Part shown: piece after piece, positions 22,501 through 37,900 of the stretch
How the letters are laid out: each line of letters begins with the position of its first letter
Position numbering within the stretch: the stretch's first letter is position 1
Assembly: GCA_003342815.1 (NCBI GenBank)
Contig: PTEX01000232.1
Span: 915,475-979,474 of the forward strand
Direction: 5' to 3'
DNA: 64,000 nt
DNA from: Eudromia elegans
Lineage: Eukaryota > Chordata > Aves > Tinamiformes > Tinamidae
Notes under the pieces: model-generated
What the model saw: the letters and a program-made list of their open reading frames with translations, nothing else
What the model was told of the DNA's origin: nothing
Databases searched by the model: none
Translations under genes and position numbers: made by a program

Positions 22501-25500
22501 ATTGCTTCTCTATTCTGTTCTGCCTGCCCAGGGCCACATGCTACCCTATATACGTCCATTGTCACTTACTTAGATATTTTGCCAGTAGCAAATATTGCAT
22601 CAAATGTTTTCTCCAAGTATCCATGTGGGCATTATTTTGTTCTGTACATCATGGGAACAAGTGCCCTCTACCTTCTCAACACAGGATCAGGAGAGTCATT
22701 CCCCACATCAGAGGCTGCTTCACAGCCCACTGCAAAAGGATTCTCGCACACAGAGACCAGATGAACCATCGCTGAAGGATGATCAGTTCGGGCTACGTGG
22801 AAAGGCCATGACTGACTGTTTCTTCTCTCCTGCACTGCTGCTGCCCGCTACCCTGACCTCCTCACAACGACAAGTAAAGGAGTCACTTAACTGGACATCC
22901 AAAGGACCTACGCATGAGTATTATTTCCATTTTAATTCTTTTTTGAGCATGTCACTCATAACACGGGCACACAAATAAATGAGGAGAGATTCCTCTGAGA
23001 AAGGTATGAAATAAGCAGTCACAATATTTCCCCTATTTTTTTCATGAAACATGTTACAAGGAGCACTTATCTGAAGATGGAAATATTGACGACTTGTCTT
23101 CCAGCTGACTGTGACCCACACACTCAGCTGCTCTCCCCTCTCACCATTAGTTTCCAAGAAGAAATAACATTTTACACATTGACCCAATACTAACCAAAAA
23201 AAAAAAAGATTTCAAATCGCCTACAATCACCTACTGCCTCTTTAGGTGAGCTTTGAAATAAATCCAGAAGAAAATCCATTCAACAAATCAGTTACACGAC
23301 AGATCTAGACATATTCTTTTTCTAGTGGCTAAATACTGGTACAACATAAACATATACTTGAAACACATCATTCTCAAAGGAAAGAGGAAAATTGGACTTA
23401 AATTCCAGGAAAGCCTCTTCTCTTTGTTCTAGAAACTCCAGGGGAATGAAAATTTGGAAGGTAGAGGGGGGGCTTTTAGCATTCTCAAAGCACGATAAAG
23501 TGGATTGGTATTGTGGAAAGAAAATGCATTTAGTTGACTGCTCCTGCTAAGGTTACAAGAAAAACATTTCAATGATTACTTTTCAGCTGAAAGGAATTCA
23601 GACAAAAACTCTATCCTTTTATCTACTATCTCCTGTTTCAGGAAGAAATATGACCTATATTTCTCATTTTTGCAACCCATAAGGATTAGACCTATTTCAA
23701 AACGAAGCTTCATTTTCTGGGTCAAAACTCTGCGCTCAAGGCTGAAATTCCTACACAGAGAAACAACGATCTAAATGCAGAAGTCATTGTTCCTTCTTGA
23801 GCTGGACTACATACCTGTGTAATCACCAACGCCATCCCCTACCACTCCAATTTGGAAGCCTCTGAGATGCGCCTTGGTTGGCTTTGGGATAGTCAACAAA
23901 CTCAGAGCGCATCAGGTGGTAATAGGTTCACACTGCCTTTTTTTCAAGATGAGCTAAAATTTCAAGTGTGTTTTATTGTGCAAGTTGAATCTTAACTTAG
24001 TATGTGGATAAAGTTGAAAGCTACAAGGTAAGTGAAAAATAAGTGGAATTCTTGTGGCGCTGCTTCTCAGCAGCCTCTGATCACGGCCCAGCTCCCCATC
24101 AGCTCAGCCCAGAACACTGTAGTAGTGCTGGTCTCCAGCTCTATCACTGACCTGCCCTCCCAGCCGTGGGTCTAGTCCCAACCTGCACCTCTGGAAACTA
24201 CCTGTCCTGGCCTCGGATCTGCTCCATCACCACAGACCAGCCCAATAACTGCTGGACTGTGACTGAACCTGGTTGCCATCATCAGGCCTGATCTTCATCC
24301 CAATCTATGGATTGATGTCCTGGACTAGCCTTGGGTCTGGCTCATTGTCACAAATTTCTTTGATTACTTGGACTCTTGGTTAACTCTGCTATCACCGAGC
24401 CTGCAAGGCCCCTGTCCTGTTGGCCTTGGTATTGCCCTCAATTTTTATCATCATTCAAAAACGAAAACGTAGGTACTTTATTTAATGAAGGTTTAATGAA
24501 GGTCACTGCTTATTCACCCAATACTTCATCTAAAAGCCATCCAGAAGAAGTGCTCTCACCCAGAGTATTTTACTATATTAAAGTATGCAAGATGCCATAG
24601 GACAGCTGCCATGCAACTTCATTCTGTTAATGAACGCTGAAGAGAAATCTAGTTACACTGCTGGAAAACAGCCAATGCCCCCTGGGTATATCACAAACCA
24701 CCTTATTTTACATCTTGAGCCTTATTTATATATCTGCTTTGCAAAGTGATGAATTGCACTCTACACATGTCTGTCTATTTCCATTGCCTACACAACTGTC
24801 ATGAAAACTAGCTCAGAGATGTCTCCTCTTTAGGCATTTATGTTGACACAATTCAGTTTTATTTCCTGTCACAAAAGGAAAAAAATCAGATTAAAATAAC
24901 TGACATACAAGTTTAGACCTCTAAAGGTCTACACTGCCTACAATGCTTAGGATTTTTATCTATCTTGGCACAAGTTCTACCAGCAACAGCCTTAATTTCA
25001 CTGGCAGACCGGAGGTGTAAATGCTGATTGGGACAGGGTCTCCCATTAACCCTAGAAGCAACCCATCAGAAACACCAGCCTTCTATGATGATTTTCCATT
25101 GATAGTGACCTCTCACATTTTTTTTTTTTTCCAGCTCTAGTTCATATAATATCTGCTCTACTGATCCTGGGTGTTAACATTTTAATCCAGAAAGAATGCA
25201 CCTGTGCACACTGAATAGATAAATAAGGCTAAAGGTTACTATTAAGCAATCTGTGAAGTTTGCACATTCCTCAAAGAACGAACTCTGGCTTGTTTTACAA
25301 AGGCTGTTTTCCACAAGCTATTTCAGCCACCTTTCATTATTTACAGCCATCTTCTTAGCAACTGAACCTGGCATCAGCTCTTCCTTCATTTGTTGGAGGA
25401 GTGACCCCAGACTAAGTTGTTCTCCCGCTGCCTGTGTCATTTTACTTGCCCTTTTCACTCTGTGGCATTCACAGAGAGAAAAGAATCTTAACAAAAAAGA

Positions 25501-28500
25501 AACAGATCTTACAGTGTTGGAGAATACAAGCAATTGAGATAGCCAAGTACAGCCAAGATCAGGGAACATCACACTCTTGTGTTTATCCTCTACAGAATAG
25601 TCATTTTCTTTATTCATTTCATAGAGGATATGCACACTGCAGTTTTTAAATGACTGCTCTGACTTGCCTGCTATGCAATCAGTGACTCCATGTAGTGGCT
25701 GTTCATAGAGCAAGACCTATTCCTGCGCAGGAAATGGAGAGGAATAAAAGGGATTTTTGTTTGTGAAAGTTCCTGAAGAACCATCGCCTTTACTCACCAA
25801 ACTGCGTAGACCTCATTTGAAGGCAATGAAAAGAAGCAGATCCAGCACCTCACAGTTGTTAGCTTCTTCTAGCTCAGATTTCCCTCGACTGTGGCTCTTA
25901 AAACCTGCCTTCCCCTCTGCTCTCCTCCTCTTCAGCCACTTGCACATCATTCTCTGAAAGTCCTTGTGCTTGTAGCTCTTATTTTTTCACATGGTGCTAC
26001 ATCACCTCCAATCCTCTAGTTCTCTCTCCTAATCCTTCTGCCTCGTTTTTCTCCTTGAATTCATATCTTAATGTTATGCAATGATGTCATTTTTTTTCAA
26101 CTGGAGTTTAAAAGAAATGTTTCCTAAGCAAATCTGAACCTCTTTTCCCTATCCTGTATAGATGGAGAAAAAACCATAAAGCATAAATCCTTTTTACTTC
26201 ATGTTCTTCATATTCCTACTGTTTGCATTTGCAGAAAGATGGAGAGTGCATTTGGAGAAAGATGGGAGAAGGTGGAGGTTCTCCCAAATGAAAGTGATCC
26301 TGAAAGATAACCTTTGGGAAGAGGGTTTTCTACTAAACCTTTTTATTTCTACTTCCTGCTGACGTGAAAACAAACTGAACTTTCTACTAATCCTCACCAC
26401 TAAACCTTGTGGGGGTCTAGCAGGGCATGGAGGAGTATCAAGATCACAGAAGTTCATTTATTCTGATTTGCAGGTTGACACTGCCACAGGAACAGATGTA
26501 TTTGGCTGCAGATGGGACAGTTTTAAATGGGTCCAAATTCAGCTACAGCACAAAATCCAGCCCACTGACTGCAAGCATTTGGGGAGCTACCCATCTGTGG
26601 CTGTAAAACACTTGCTACACTTGGGGTCACTATAAAAAGATGAGTGGACGGTGTTGCTCACCATAGATTTTCTGAATTCCTTGGAGGTCATCTTGGGGCA
26701 GTTTGAAGTTGTGTGTTTCCATGTACTGGTAGAAAGGAGCCATGATAGCACTGGGATCATTGGAGTGTTCCAGACCCAACGCGTGTCCCAGCTCATGGAC
26801 TGCAACCAGGAAGAGATCGTTCCCTGCAGAAAGAATGCACACGCGGGTTAGTATCACAGTCACACTGCCAATCAGTGTCCTCAGCTCCGTTGGTTTATAA
26901 AGCAAGAAGCAACTGCTTTGCTCTCCTATAGAAGAGCAGGGTGCAGTGCCAGTGTCAGCTCCTGGACAGATGCATTTAGCCCTTGTAGTCTGCGTGGCTT
27001 CTACAGCCAGTGTCACAGAATGGGCAAGAATTTCTTCATTCATGGTCACATGGGGCATTTCCCTCACACAAAACATGCAGTTGCCTAGAGTGAAAGTCTA
27101 CAAAAAGCAGACAAATAATTATCTTGTTCAGACATCACTGATTCTTTATCCTAAACTTAAACATGATGCTGTCAGGTTAGGGGAGGGCAGGGGCACTCTG
27201 CTGATCAACAAGGGGCTGTGTTGGGAAGGGAGTGTGGTCTCTCTCCTAGGTCTGCCAATGTTGTTTTGGACCACAAAATCCCAGGGGAGATTTATAAGAC
27301 ACCATCCAAGGCTGGAAGGTCAGAAAAGACACAGACTGGAGCTAACCTGCCCCAGAAGTCCCAGTGATATCTCTGACAGCCTCACCTCCTCTAGCACAGC
27401 ACTTCAGAGTCCTGGCACTGCCGTGTCTACAGGAGGTCAACCCAGGCAGCACCAAGCGTCTGCAAGGGGCAGAGGTAGAGGCACAGAGTAATAGGCTGGT
27501 GACACTGGTTTGGGTCCCAGGGGCAGGAGGGAAGAGGCAAGGGACATGTTCCCAACAGGGAGAGAATGGGCTGAAGGGCTCTATCTTGTGGAGAAGGTGG
27601 CAGACGAAGGGAGAAGTTGGGGCACCTTCAGCTCTATGTTACAGGAATACACTTTGCTTCTGCCTTACGGATCTGGACCCCCTTTCTCCCTGCTCTCAGT
27701 GTGGTCTCTGGATGCCCTACACTACTGAGAGTCCCCTGACATGGGAAGAGACAAAGTGATGCCTGTGTGAAGGATGAAGATGTAGCCAAGACAGAAGAGA
27801 CTCTCTATGCCAATAAAACGCCTGAGTCTCTGCCCACACGGCCCCTTCTCTGCTATTTTGGGCAAAGCACAAACCAGGAGCCCTTGCAGTTCAACGGGCA
27901 GCAGAGGTGGCAGTGGCTGCTCTCTGGCTGCTTTGCAGCCCTGCTCTAGCATCCCCATCACAGGTTGTTCACAGTACCAAACCACAGCAGAGATTTATGT
28001 AGAACTGTCTCCTCCTATCAAAGAATTATCGCTTCACCGTTGCCCATACAAGTGTGACAAGAGCAGGTCAAGGGGACTGCAAGCCTTCACACAGTGCTGC
28101 TCTTCCACGGCATCTTACTGTAAGCCAGTACCATACAGTACTCAGCTGGCCATACTGCAACAAAATGGTTAAATCACCTACACGTTGACAAGTGGGAAGG
28201 AATAACCAACGGAACAGGCAATGCAAATTAAAATACACAATTATACTTCAAATAAATTTCCAAATACATTTGTTCAACTATAACCCAAAAGATGCAGGCT
28301 ACATAGACACACGTAGCCACATGCAGCCACACTATGCAGCCACATAGCCATTTAAAATTTGAGTTTCCATTTTATAAAAATATGAACGTGGACTTTCTTA
28401 AGAGCAATTTCTTTTTTTTTGTTTGAGAATTCCCCGTGTGCAGAACACAGGAATGAAATGTTTGGTACAGTATAATATTTACTCAGTAGTTTCACGGTGA

Positions 28501-31500
28501 AGATTAGAGGTGTCACTCTTCATGAGTTTTCAAAAACACTTTTGAAGATAGAACCCCCAAAGAACTTTGTTTTAAAGGATGATTATGTTTGTGTACCTTC
28601 TTTTTTTAGCGTAGCAACAGCACACAATTCAGCATTGAAGTACAAGAGCTACGTTAAAGGAGGCTACGCTGCTGAGAGCGCAATCAGACTGGGGTAGTGA
28701 CATGTGCCTGGAGCAGATAAGGCAGCGCTGAGAGGTCTCTAGGAATGATCTCCACGGGAAGCAGGATAAAGAGCTCCTGGTGACTCTAGACCAATACGCT
28801 GGTCCTCAATGCTGTGGTTGCTTCCCAAAAGCTTTCCCAAAGCTTTTGCTGAAAGGCAGTGGAAGGGCGCCCTGCTACACAATATCCATCACCTTCTACT
28901 CCCTCCACAGCCAAAGATTTCTCATCGTTGCTTCGTTCTTCTAACTTTCTTCCTTTCCAGATGACAAGTGGATAGCAAGTATTTTGGGACAGGAAGAGAT
29001 GGGCGAAAAAAAGTCTATGGCCATTCTCCAAGCATACAGAGCTCAAAAGTCCAGCTCTGGATTCTTCATCCCTTTTTCTTGTGGCAGCAGTTACACTATT
29101 AGCAAAAGGCTTCGAAATTCCATTTATTTTTGTAGATGGCAAGGAGCTTTGCAGCATGAGAGAGAACACATTGTTTATTTTCCTTTTCCTTATTTTCCTT
29201 TTCCTTATTTTCCTTTTGTCTAGCTTGACACGTCACTAATTGTAAGGAAATGAGGTTGGACAACACGATAGAGCTCCTGAAGTTCCTGTTCAGACCCAAC
29301 CTCCGAGACCAAGAACAAAGAGCAGACTGAACTTGTGCTCCATGGATTCCAGGCACCTTTGTCGGTGAAGATGTAGGGAAAGACGGAACTCAATAACACC
29401 TGGTTGCGTCCTTGCAGAGGGAGTTCCCAAGGGAAATCCAACAATTTCTCCTCATTGCACCATCCGCACTAAAATAAACTCACCTGGTCAGAGACCTGTG
29501 CTATCCTCTTTCTTCCCAATTTTCAAGAGGTATCCAGAAGTCCACTAACCAGCATCAGAGAACGCATTTAAAATTCGATTTCCAAGGACTCCCAAGACTC
29601 GGGATAGTCAATAAGCTGGCTTACTGACTGGAAAAGTTTTATTATATCCTAGCTAGGTCAAATCTAAAGAAACATAGATAATCTAGCTTTAAAGTAGCTG
29701 ACGTTTACCTTACCACAGCAACATTACCACTAGAAAAAGTTATAACGAGGAATACCTGTAACAACATAAAAGCTTTGCCCATACACACATTATCATGATG
29801 GCTAATTCAATAAACACATGGGTAATCTCTTATGTTCAGTACAATAGTACTATTAAAGCCCGTGCACATGCCACACACAGAATCCACTCTAAAATACATA
29901 ATTTTAAGCATGCACTGAATTTTCTTAATTAAAAATAAGCTAAGTTTCTGCTCATAAGAGACTTCCTACTAGTTACTGTATTCCCAGATGAACTGGGTTA
30001 CTTGAGATAAATTGCAATAATCTTATACATATCTGCTTGGATCAAGGCAGCCATTTCTAAAATACCATATCCCTTTGCAGAGATAAGAAATCCACAATTT
30101 TAGTGAAACGACATACAGAAAACACAGGCAAATAGATTTATGTATTATCTTCCTTCTAGTCCTAGCCTCCATCACTCTGGCTTCTTTGAATTGTCATCTT
30201 CAGCTGGAGAAATGCCTATTAAATCAGGTGACAGAAAACTTGGGAAAAGTTTTCCCAGTAAAATTGTTAGCATGCATCTTCTTTTACAACTTCATTCATT
30301 TTAACTATCAAAGTTCACACCGAAACCATTTCTCTGTTCACTATAAAGCACTGCATATTGATGGGGTCCGAATGACATAGGTCAGCAAAAGCACTCACTT
30401 CCATCTCTATCAGTGTAAAGTAACACATCACAAGGATGAAGTTATGGCAACACACTGATACTAGTACAAATATGGCTAGAAGTCCAGTGAGTTGTTACTT
30501 ACACCGATATGCTGCCTACATACATGCCACTGAGCATAATAGCAATATAGCTGCCAGAGGTGTAGGTTGATTTGGTACAGCACCTAGCACAGTGTAGTAT
30601 AAATCCAGGATACTGCTGACAACATGAGTACAAATGCATAAAACAGCATATCTAATTAGTAATATGAGAGGAACTGTGAATCTCTGATCTTTATACTGCA
30701 TTAGTTTTATACATTCCGGACTATATCATCATGCTAACACAAACCTGTGATAGTTTTCTACTTATTGCAGTTTACACAGATAGACAGACAGATAAGAAGT
30801 TGAAGTTTTGAAATTTTATTAAAGGAAAAATGATGATGAAGAAGACAGATCATCAGTCGTGACAGTGGCATGGCTAGCATAATTACAGAAGAGATGATGT
30901 GAATTAAACATGCTTTCAAAACACACTAAAATGACCTCCTCGAAACCAAGAGCCACGTGGAGACAACGGTTTGCCAAGCACAACTTAAAGAAGCTTTAGG
31001 GCGACTCTAAGCTATGCCTTGACACTTGCATCTTCAGATCTGGTGCATCAAAATTGTCAAGAGAAGAGCATGTGATTTGTCTGTAATCCTCTGTCAGCCT
31101 CCACAACATGCCCTGTTCACTAAAAGTTGCTTCTGCTAAAGGCTCTCAATCTTCTTGCACGTGAAGCCCTTGAAGAAGTGGTGATAGTACTTTTCCATTT
31201 GTTTGTAAAAAAAAGAGATGTATAAAGAGTTTTTCAACCTAGAAATGAAGCAAAAATGTGTTAAAAATAAATACGTTTCATTTCTTTCATAAACTGTTAC
31301 GATTGTAGATTTAGCAATGAACGACTCATCTTCTGGACTTCACACAAACTTTTAGAGTGCCTTTAAACAGTTTCAGTGGAGAAAGAGGAGTGAAAACTGC
31401 ATAGCTTCACTCTTCAGGAGCAAAGCTTTCCCACAGCCAGGTAACAAAATATTAAAAAAATTAGATTATGGGGATTTTCACTAGTGGTAATTAGGCCAAA

Positions 31501-34500
31501 CTGACTCTAAACTTTCCTGCCTGCGGTGCAGTAACTCATCAAGCAGCTGGAAGATTTACCAGTGTACAAGGGATGAGCTGTTCTCCTTTATTAGAGCTTC
31601 TCAAATATTTTTTTAGAGCAAGTCTTCACTCAACTCACCTGAATGTGAGCCTCTCTCCTGCTTCTTAAAGGATATTGCAGCCGCTCAGTTTCTTCAAAGC
31701 AGATGAGTAAGGACTAGCTGCAATTCCTGACTGCGGATATGAACAAGAGCTTGATCTCACCTCACCCTGAAGGAACTGACTCACTGCCAGCACCTAGAGG
31801 TAGGAAGACATTCCTGGTCAGGGCAAACACATCATAACCTTAAAGCCACTACTCCTCAGGGATCATGAATCCCAGCCGAAATGCCTGAGGTCACACATAC
31901 AGGTCAACTCACATTGTGTGGACAAACACTACTACACTGGCCTTTTGGGTTCCTGGTTGAGGGAAGTAGAGCACAGTTTGAGATAAACGGTCAGCACATC
32001 AACAACAGTGCATTTTCTATCTTCTGCATGGACTGTACATCTCGCTGTGTGATCTGGAGGTGAAATTTGGCAGCTAGGCAGAGGGGAAGCAGGGACCGCT
32101 TAAGTTGGCTCTGCAACCACTGACATGCACAGACATAAGAAAACTGCTGAAAAATATTCCCTCGTCTTTCACAAGCATACCTGAGTTCACAGCCTGCCAT
32201 TCAATATGAAAATACCAAAGGAATCATCAATTCCAAATTGAGCAGTCGTACTTGGCTTTTTTATTATAAAGATCTGTGCAATAAAATTTTTTTTTCTCAT
32301 CTTTATAATCTATGGGAATGGATTTCTCCTCTTAGATTGCAAGTGGCCTCTGCCACTCTCTAGAAATTAATCAGTGGCTGACATTTTATTGTCTTCACTC
32401 AGAAATGTTTAATGGAATAGAAAACAAAACTTTCAGGTTTTGTTGGGTTTTACAAGGTCTACTGCATTCGAACTCCACCCTACAAATCTTATTAGCATAT
32501 AATTCTTTAATTTGGTACAACAGCGGGTCAAGGAAAGAAGCAAATGGATAATTGAGAGGGGTTTCCCTTTTCTCATTACTTCTACTTTTCTTATCTTAAA
32601 AAGAATTAAAATAATAATACCAAAAAAAGTCAGTTACACAGCCAGTGAAGAGAGAAAGGAGAAGTCCAAGGGATGCTAAGCCCACTTCAATGCAAACAGC
32701 AGGATCTACAGCTAGAGTTTAGTTGTTTCCCACCTGGGGGTAGTACTGTAAGGTTACTATGAGAAAAACGTTTTGAAACAGCAAGGAAGTCAGATCAGTC
32801 TGCTCCAAACAGGCCTTGACACTTCAGTGGATGGAATGCAGCCCGTTTATTATAGACGCTGCTGTGCATCGGCTCACTCTTGTTCTACTTCACGTATCAT
32901 TTGTTTGTTCTTCATAAAGGAAGATGGCAAAAGGAGAGATTTTGGCTCACCTTAATTCTAACGTTCTACCTTTCTTACATGGCAGGTATTTTTCCCTTTG
33001 TATGGAAGGACATTACTCTGATCCTTATTGGCACCTTTCTATACGAAGCTCAGAGTATCTCATTCCCTGTGGAAAGAAACATAATACTTTGATTACTGGC
33101 AGATCAATAGGATTCCAAAAGACTATACAAATTTATTTATATTACATGAACGACAGCAATACTGTCTTTGGAACACTGTGAATATCAGGTCTATTTACAA
33201 ATACATAATTTTGAAAATGGAAACTGAATGTGAATTGTATTCATGAATTTCAGCTGTTACCAATAACTTAGCCCTGTCAATATTGCAAAGTTTTAAAATT
33301 CAGACTGCAACAGCACAGAACTACTGTTGTGCCACTTTTACTTCCCATAATGAGAGCGTATAAAACAAAAGGAAGTGTTACTTACAGAGATGTTGTCCAT
33401 TAGTGAAGAAGAAACTGAAGACAGAAGTCTTCCACTTGCACTGGTGGCCTTTTTCTCTTCACTTTTCTTCCATAATTCACACAGTAAATGGAATATTTTT
33501 GTTTCATGTGATTGGCCATGATGATTGACGAGCTTCTCTGCTGGTAAAAGCTTTTAAAGATTATAATGTGCTATAAATAACTTGCAAGTCCTTTATTTAT
33601 GTCTTTCTATATTTTAGTTAGCTTGACAGGCCAGCGGTGTAATCGCAAACTGCTACATGATTAAGTGGATTGTTTTGATCATGGGTGGTTATGTTGGGAC
33701 CACATGTCTATACGCTTGCTCTCAAATTCAATTAAATATTACAATATGATTTCAGAGACCTCTGGCTCATGGGAACCAGTCTCTCTAAGCCATTTTAGGA
33801 TAATCCCAACCTTAAGTAGGAATGTTTTTGATACTGAATGCTGAATTGATCTTCAATGAACAGAAGTGCTGGCAAAAGAATGATTTCAGGTGCCAAGATA
33901 TTACAAAACTTGAGAGTAAGCTGGATTTTTAATACGATCTTATGACTTGTACAACTTCCAACATCAGTCACATAATGGGCATTCTGTACTTACAGATACG
34001 TAAGTAACTGCAAAGCATCTCTGATTTTCCCTCTGAAACAAATATTGAGGCTTATTTTCAAAAACAGAGCATCAGAAGCCTCAAAACTACTGATGGGCTA
34101 AAAATTATGTTTATTGCAACAAATCTCTTTAGATGCTGAGATGTTCTGTGCCTGAGAAACCAGAAAAAAAGAAAACAAAGTATTTAATAGTCATAACATG
34201 ACAATAGCTTCTTGTGAGTGCATGCACTCTTCGCCAGGTTTCTCACTGCATCCAGAATTTGCCCTTGCTGATTTTGGCATTTCCACAGAAAATGGATTTG
34301 AAACAAGCAGTAAAGTGACAAGGAAATGAGGCAGAAAAGCAAAGCAAAAGGTAGTGGAAATAGGAACTTCAGAATGAACTGATGATAAAAGACTGCACCA
34401 ACTTCTGGCAATATGCTGGGTGCAGACAGCTGAAGACAGTGCTAAAAGGTAGTATTTACTTTTTCAACAAGCATGCTCTGTGCTCGTACAACTCAGGTAA

Positions 34501-34872
34501 GCAGCTTGCAAGTGGAGTACAGAATAATCCCAGAAAAGTGGATACCAGAGCAAATTAGAAAGAATGCACGGACTCAATACTTGTCAGTCCTCTTGGACCC
34601 TCTTTCCTCCCAAAATATCTTAATCAGACAAATTAAATACTGTGAAGAATGTATGGTGCACAACGTTTCCAAAATGAGCTGTTTTATAAGAAACAACTAC
34701 CAGTTTTTCTTACCAGGTAATAAGACAAAACCTAGTAACATGCATCACTTAACACAAACATTATATCACTTATCCAAGACACTTTCAGTACATTTATATG
34801 ATTAATCTAGTGAATGGTATAGCAACTTTTTTTTCTCCAGTAAAGTAAGAATAAGAGGTGGTCTTTTAAAGG

Positions 34873-34935
<63 letters not shown>

Positions 34936-37900
34936 TATTACCAGCTACATTTCTACAAATACCGGTTCCCTTTCATGACAAATCTTAATGTTAAAAGATT
35001 CTGGGATGGTTTTTTTTTTGTTTTCTTTTCTTTTTCTAGAAGGGAACTTGCTAATAGATGAGAGAATTTTAAGAGTTTTTTGGTGCAGCTCATACTTGTT
35101 AGGAGAAATAACTGCAATTTCCTCTGAAGTACTAGGTACTGTATGATGTATTCTTGGACATGATGGTTAAAGAATGATGGTTAAAGAACAAAGGGAAAAA
35201 TTATACTGAGAGGCATGTCTGAAAATTACCAACTTTAACTTTACGCTTTAACCAGGGCTAATTTCAAAGCTGCATCAGGTTGCTTAAGTTGGGATGGGAA
35301 AGGCAAGGAAGGGTCAGTGATCTAAACTGAATGGACCATAATCAGAGGACAAGGGCGGAGGCAGAGAATTTGTAGGTATCCTGAGATATTTTAAGAGTTT
35401 TGAACTCAGTGGGAATAAAATGGGTATTAGGATATTTAGGTTCAAATCTAAATTAATGTGGCACGCCTGATTTCTGAACAGGGTCAATTCAACAAGTGAC
35501 AGTTCCGTGGTTCTATCAGAGGCAGCAGACAGGAAAACAGAAATCCGACTACTGAGGAAGCCCGACTGACCTACACCCACAGCAACAAGCAGAGCTTCAG
35601 GGCAAAAAGACAGAGATATTGAACATACAACCCAGCACCTTACAAACACACAGTTAGGGGCATAGTGAAACAAAAATCTCAGTGGATCCATGGCCTGAAT
35701 TGAGCATTTTTCCTTGTGAAAATTAGTATTTAACAAAAGACAGGCATGCTAGAATTCCTGATCATTTTCTTTCACACTGCAATTCATGTGCCTCCTTTTA
35801 TAGTGCTGATTTGCAGCTTCTTTTCCCAGCGTGCAAATATACCTAGGTACTAACTAAATGCCTATGCAACTGAACTCCATAAAAGTGGGTATGGGCAAGA
35901 AGATCCCATCTTTCAGCAAGAGGATAAAAATCCACAGGAATTAGGAAGGTTTAGGATATTAATAATGCAAGGACCAAGAACTGTAATTCTTTCCATCTCC
36001 AGTGCAGACACGAATTGGGACATTCTGGCTAGCACACCAAAAGCCAGTTCAAAGATATCCCTCTCAAACCAGGCACAACTTTTCCGTATCTCATAATACT
36101 CACAGGCTATCAGTAAGATGTTCTTCCAAAATCAGCCACTCTAATTTTAATTTCTAACATTTTCTCCTTGAGGTGCAAGCTGAATGTTCATATTCATCAG
36201 CTCAGACAAGTTTTGGCTGTCCTGTATAACCTCATCCTCGACAGATTGCTGAACATATGAAATGTCCAGATGGTGGCTTCAGGAGGCTCTGCTTGTGCTC
36301 CACCACGGCTCTGTTGTTTAGACAGCCATCCACTAAAACAGTATTAGGCCAAGTGGTGTAATCATAGGAAAAAAAAACGGTCCGGTCCCTCTCCTGTATG
36401 GTCAACAGAAGTGTCCTAGGACGTTGCTTCAGGCCCTTCTACTCCAGATTTTTTGCAGAAGTTTCTGGGTTGATGTGGCACAGAAAGAGACTCAGGAGGT
36501 CTCATCTCCTCTATCAGCTCTGAAAGGCCTTACAAGCACAGATATTCTTCTCAGATGGCTCTACTGCAGAAGACCCGCATGGGAAGCTTTCCACAGAAGC
36601 CTCTGGAGGAAGGTCAAAGGATCTACAGGAATATACTTTGTGCAATGAACACAAGATCTTTTTGTTCGTTGTCACCAAAGCACAGCACTTCCTAACAAAA
36701 CTTGAGTACAGTATTTCCTGACAAAAAGCTGAGTTACTGCGTGACAACTACAGCAATAACTTGCCAGGTTGACAGCTGTGCTTCCTATTTACATTCCCCA
36801 CAGCAAGCAGGTGAAGGGGAGACCACAACTCTGGGCATGTCGAAAAGAAACATGTCTAGTGATCCCTGGTAGAACATGTATACCTCCATACTTACCTAGC
36901 TTTACCATTAAAAAGGTTCTCTAAATGTCTCTCCTAAATCAATCCTGCTCCATGCCCTCTACCACTATTTCCGATTATTTCCTGACCAGAATGATAATTT
37001 GTGGGCATCAGCTTTGAAAGAAGATCTGGATTGCAGATAAGAACTGACAGCAGGTATGATCGTGGCTGGTGGGAGAGCCTCATTGGTGTCAATCCTGGTT
37101 ATCACCACAGCAGCAGCAGAGGTGCTGGCTACGCCACAGATAGTGACGGCACAGGTGGGTGCTACTGGCACCAGCACTGTAAGATAGAGGCACAACCAGC
37201 TGCAGAGACGGTGACAAGGGCACCACTGCCCATCATCTTTGTGAACTCCTGAATATCCTCTCCGTTGTAGCTCGTCAACTGACATTCTTCTTCGGAAAAC
37301 TTAATAAATGAATTCTGCATGCCAAGATCCCAGTTAATAAAAAGAACACTGAACAGCATTAGGTTTAGAATCATATCACCATAGAATCATTATGGTTAGA
37401 AAAGACCTTCAGGATCATTGAGTTAAACCATAAACCCTTCAACACTCTGCCTGCTAAACCATGTCCTTAAGTGCCTCATCCACATCTTTCTTGAACACTA
37501 CCAAGGACAGTGACTCCACCACTTCCCTGAGCAGCCTGTTCCAATGCTTGACTACTCTTTCCATGTAGAAATTCTTCCTAATGCCTAACCTTAATGTCCC
37601 CAGCACGACTTGAGGTCGTTTCCTCTTGTTCTATCGGTAGATATTTTGGAGAAGAGATCAATCCCCACTTCACTACAACCTCCTTTTGGGTAGTTGTAGA
37701 GAGTGAGAAGGTCTCCCCTGAGTCTCCTCTTTGAGGTGCGCCCTCACCAGCATTGAGTGCAGGAGAACAACCACTTTCCTAGTCCTGTTAACTACACTGT
37801 CTTTGATACAAGCCAGGATGCCGTTGGTCTTCTTGGTCACCTGGGAAAGATCCCTAAAATGCCACTTTAATTATGAAGTATGGACTGTTCCATGAGTCTA

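Noticed and set aside
26946..27491. A 181-codon + strand open frame near MMP24 exon 5
   Set aside because: No recognisable domain; it is antisense to the exon-5-proximal intron and has no supporting splice sites.
34873..34935. Poly-A as proof of a processed pseudogene
   Set aside because: No upstream AATAAA, open coding similarity or target-site duplication was seen, so it is reported only as a homopolymer.
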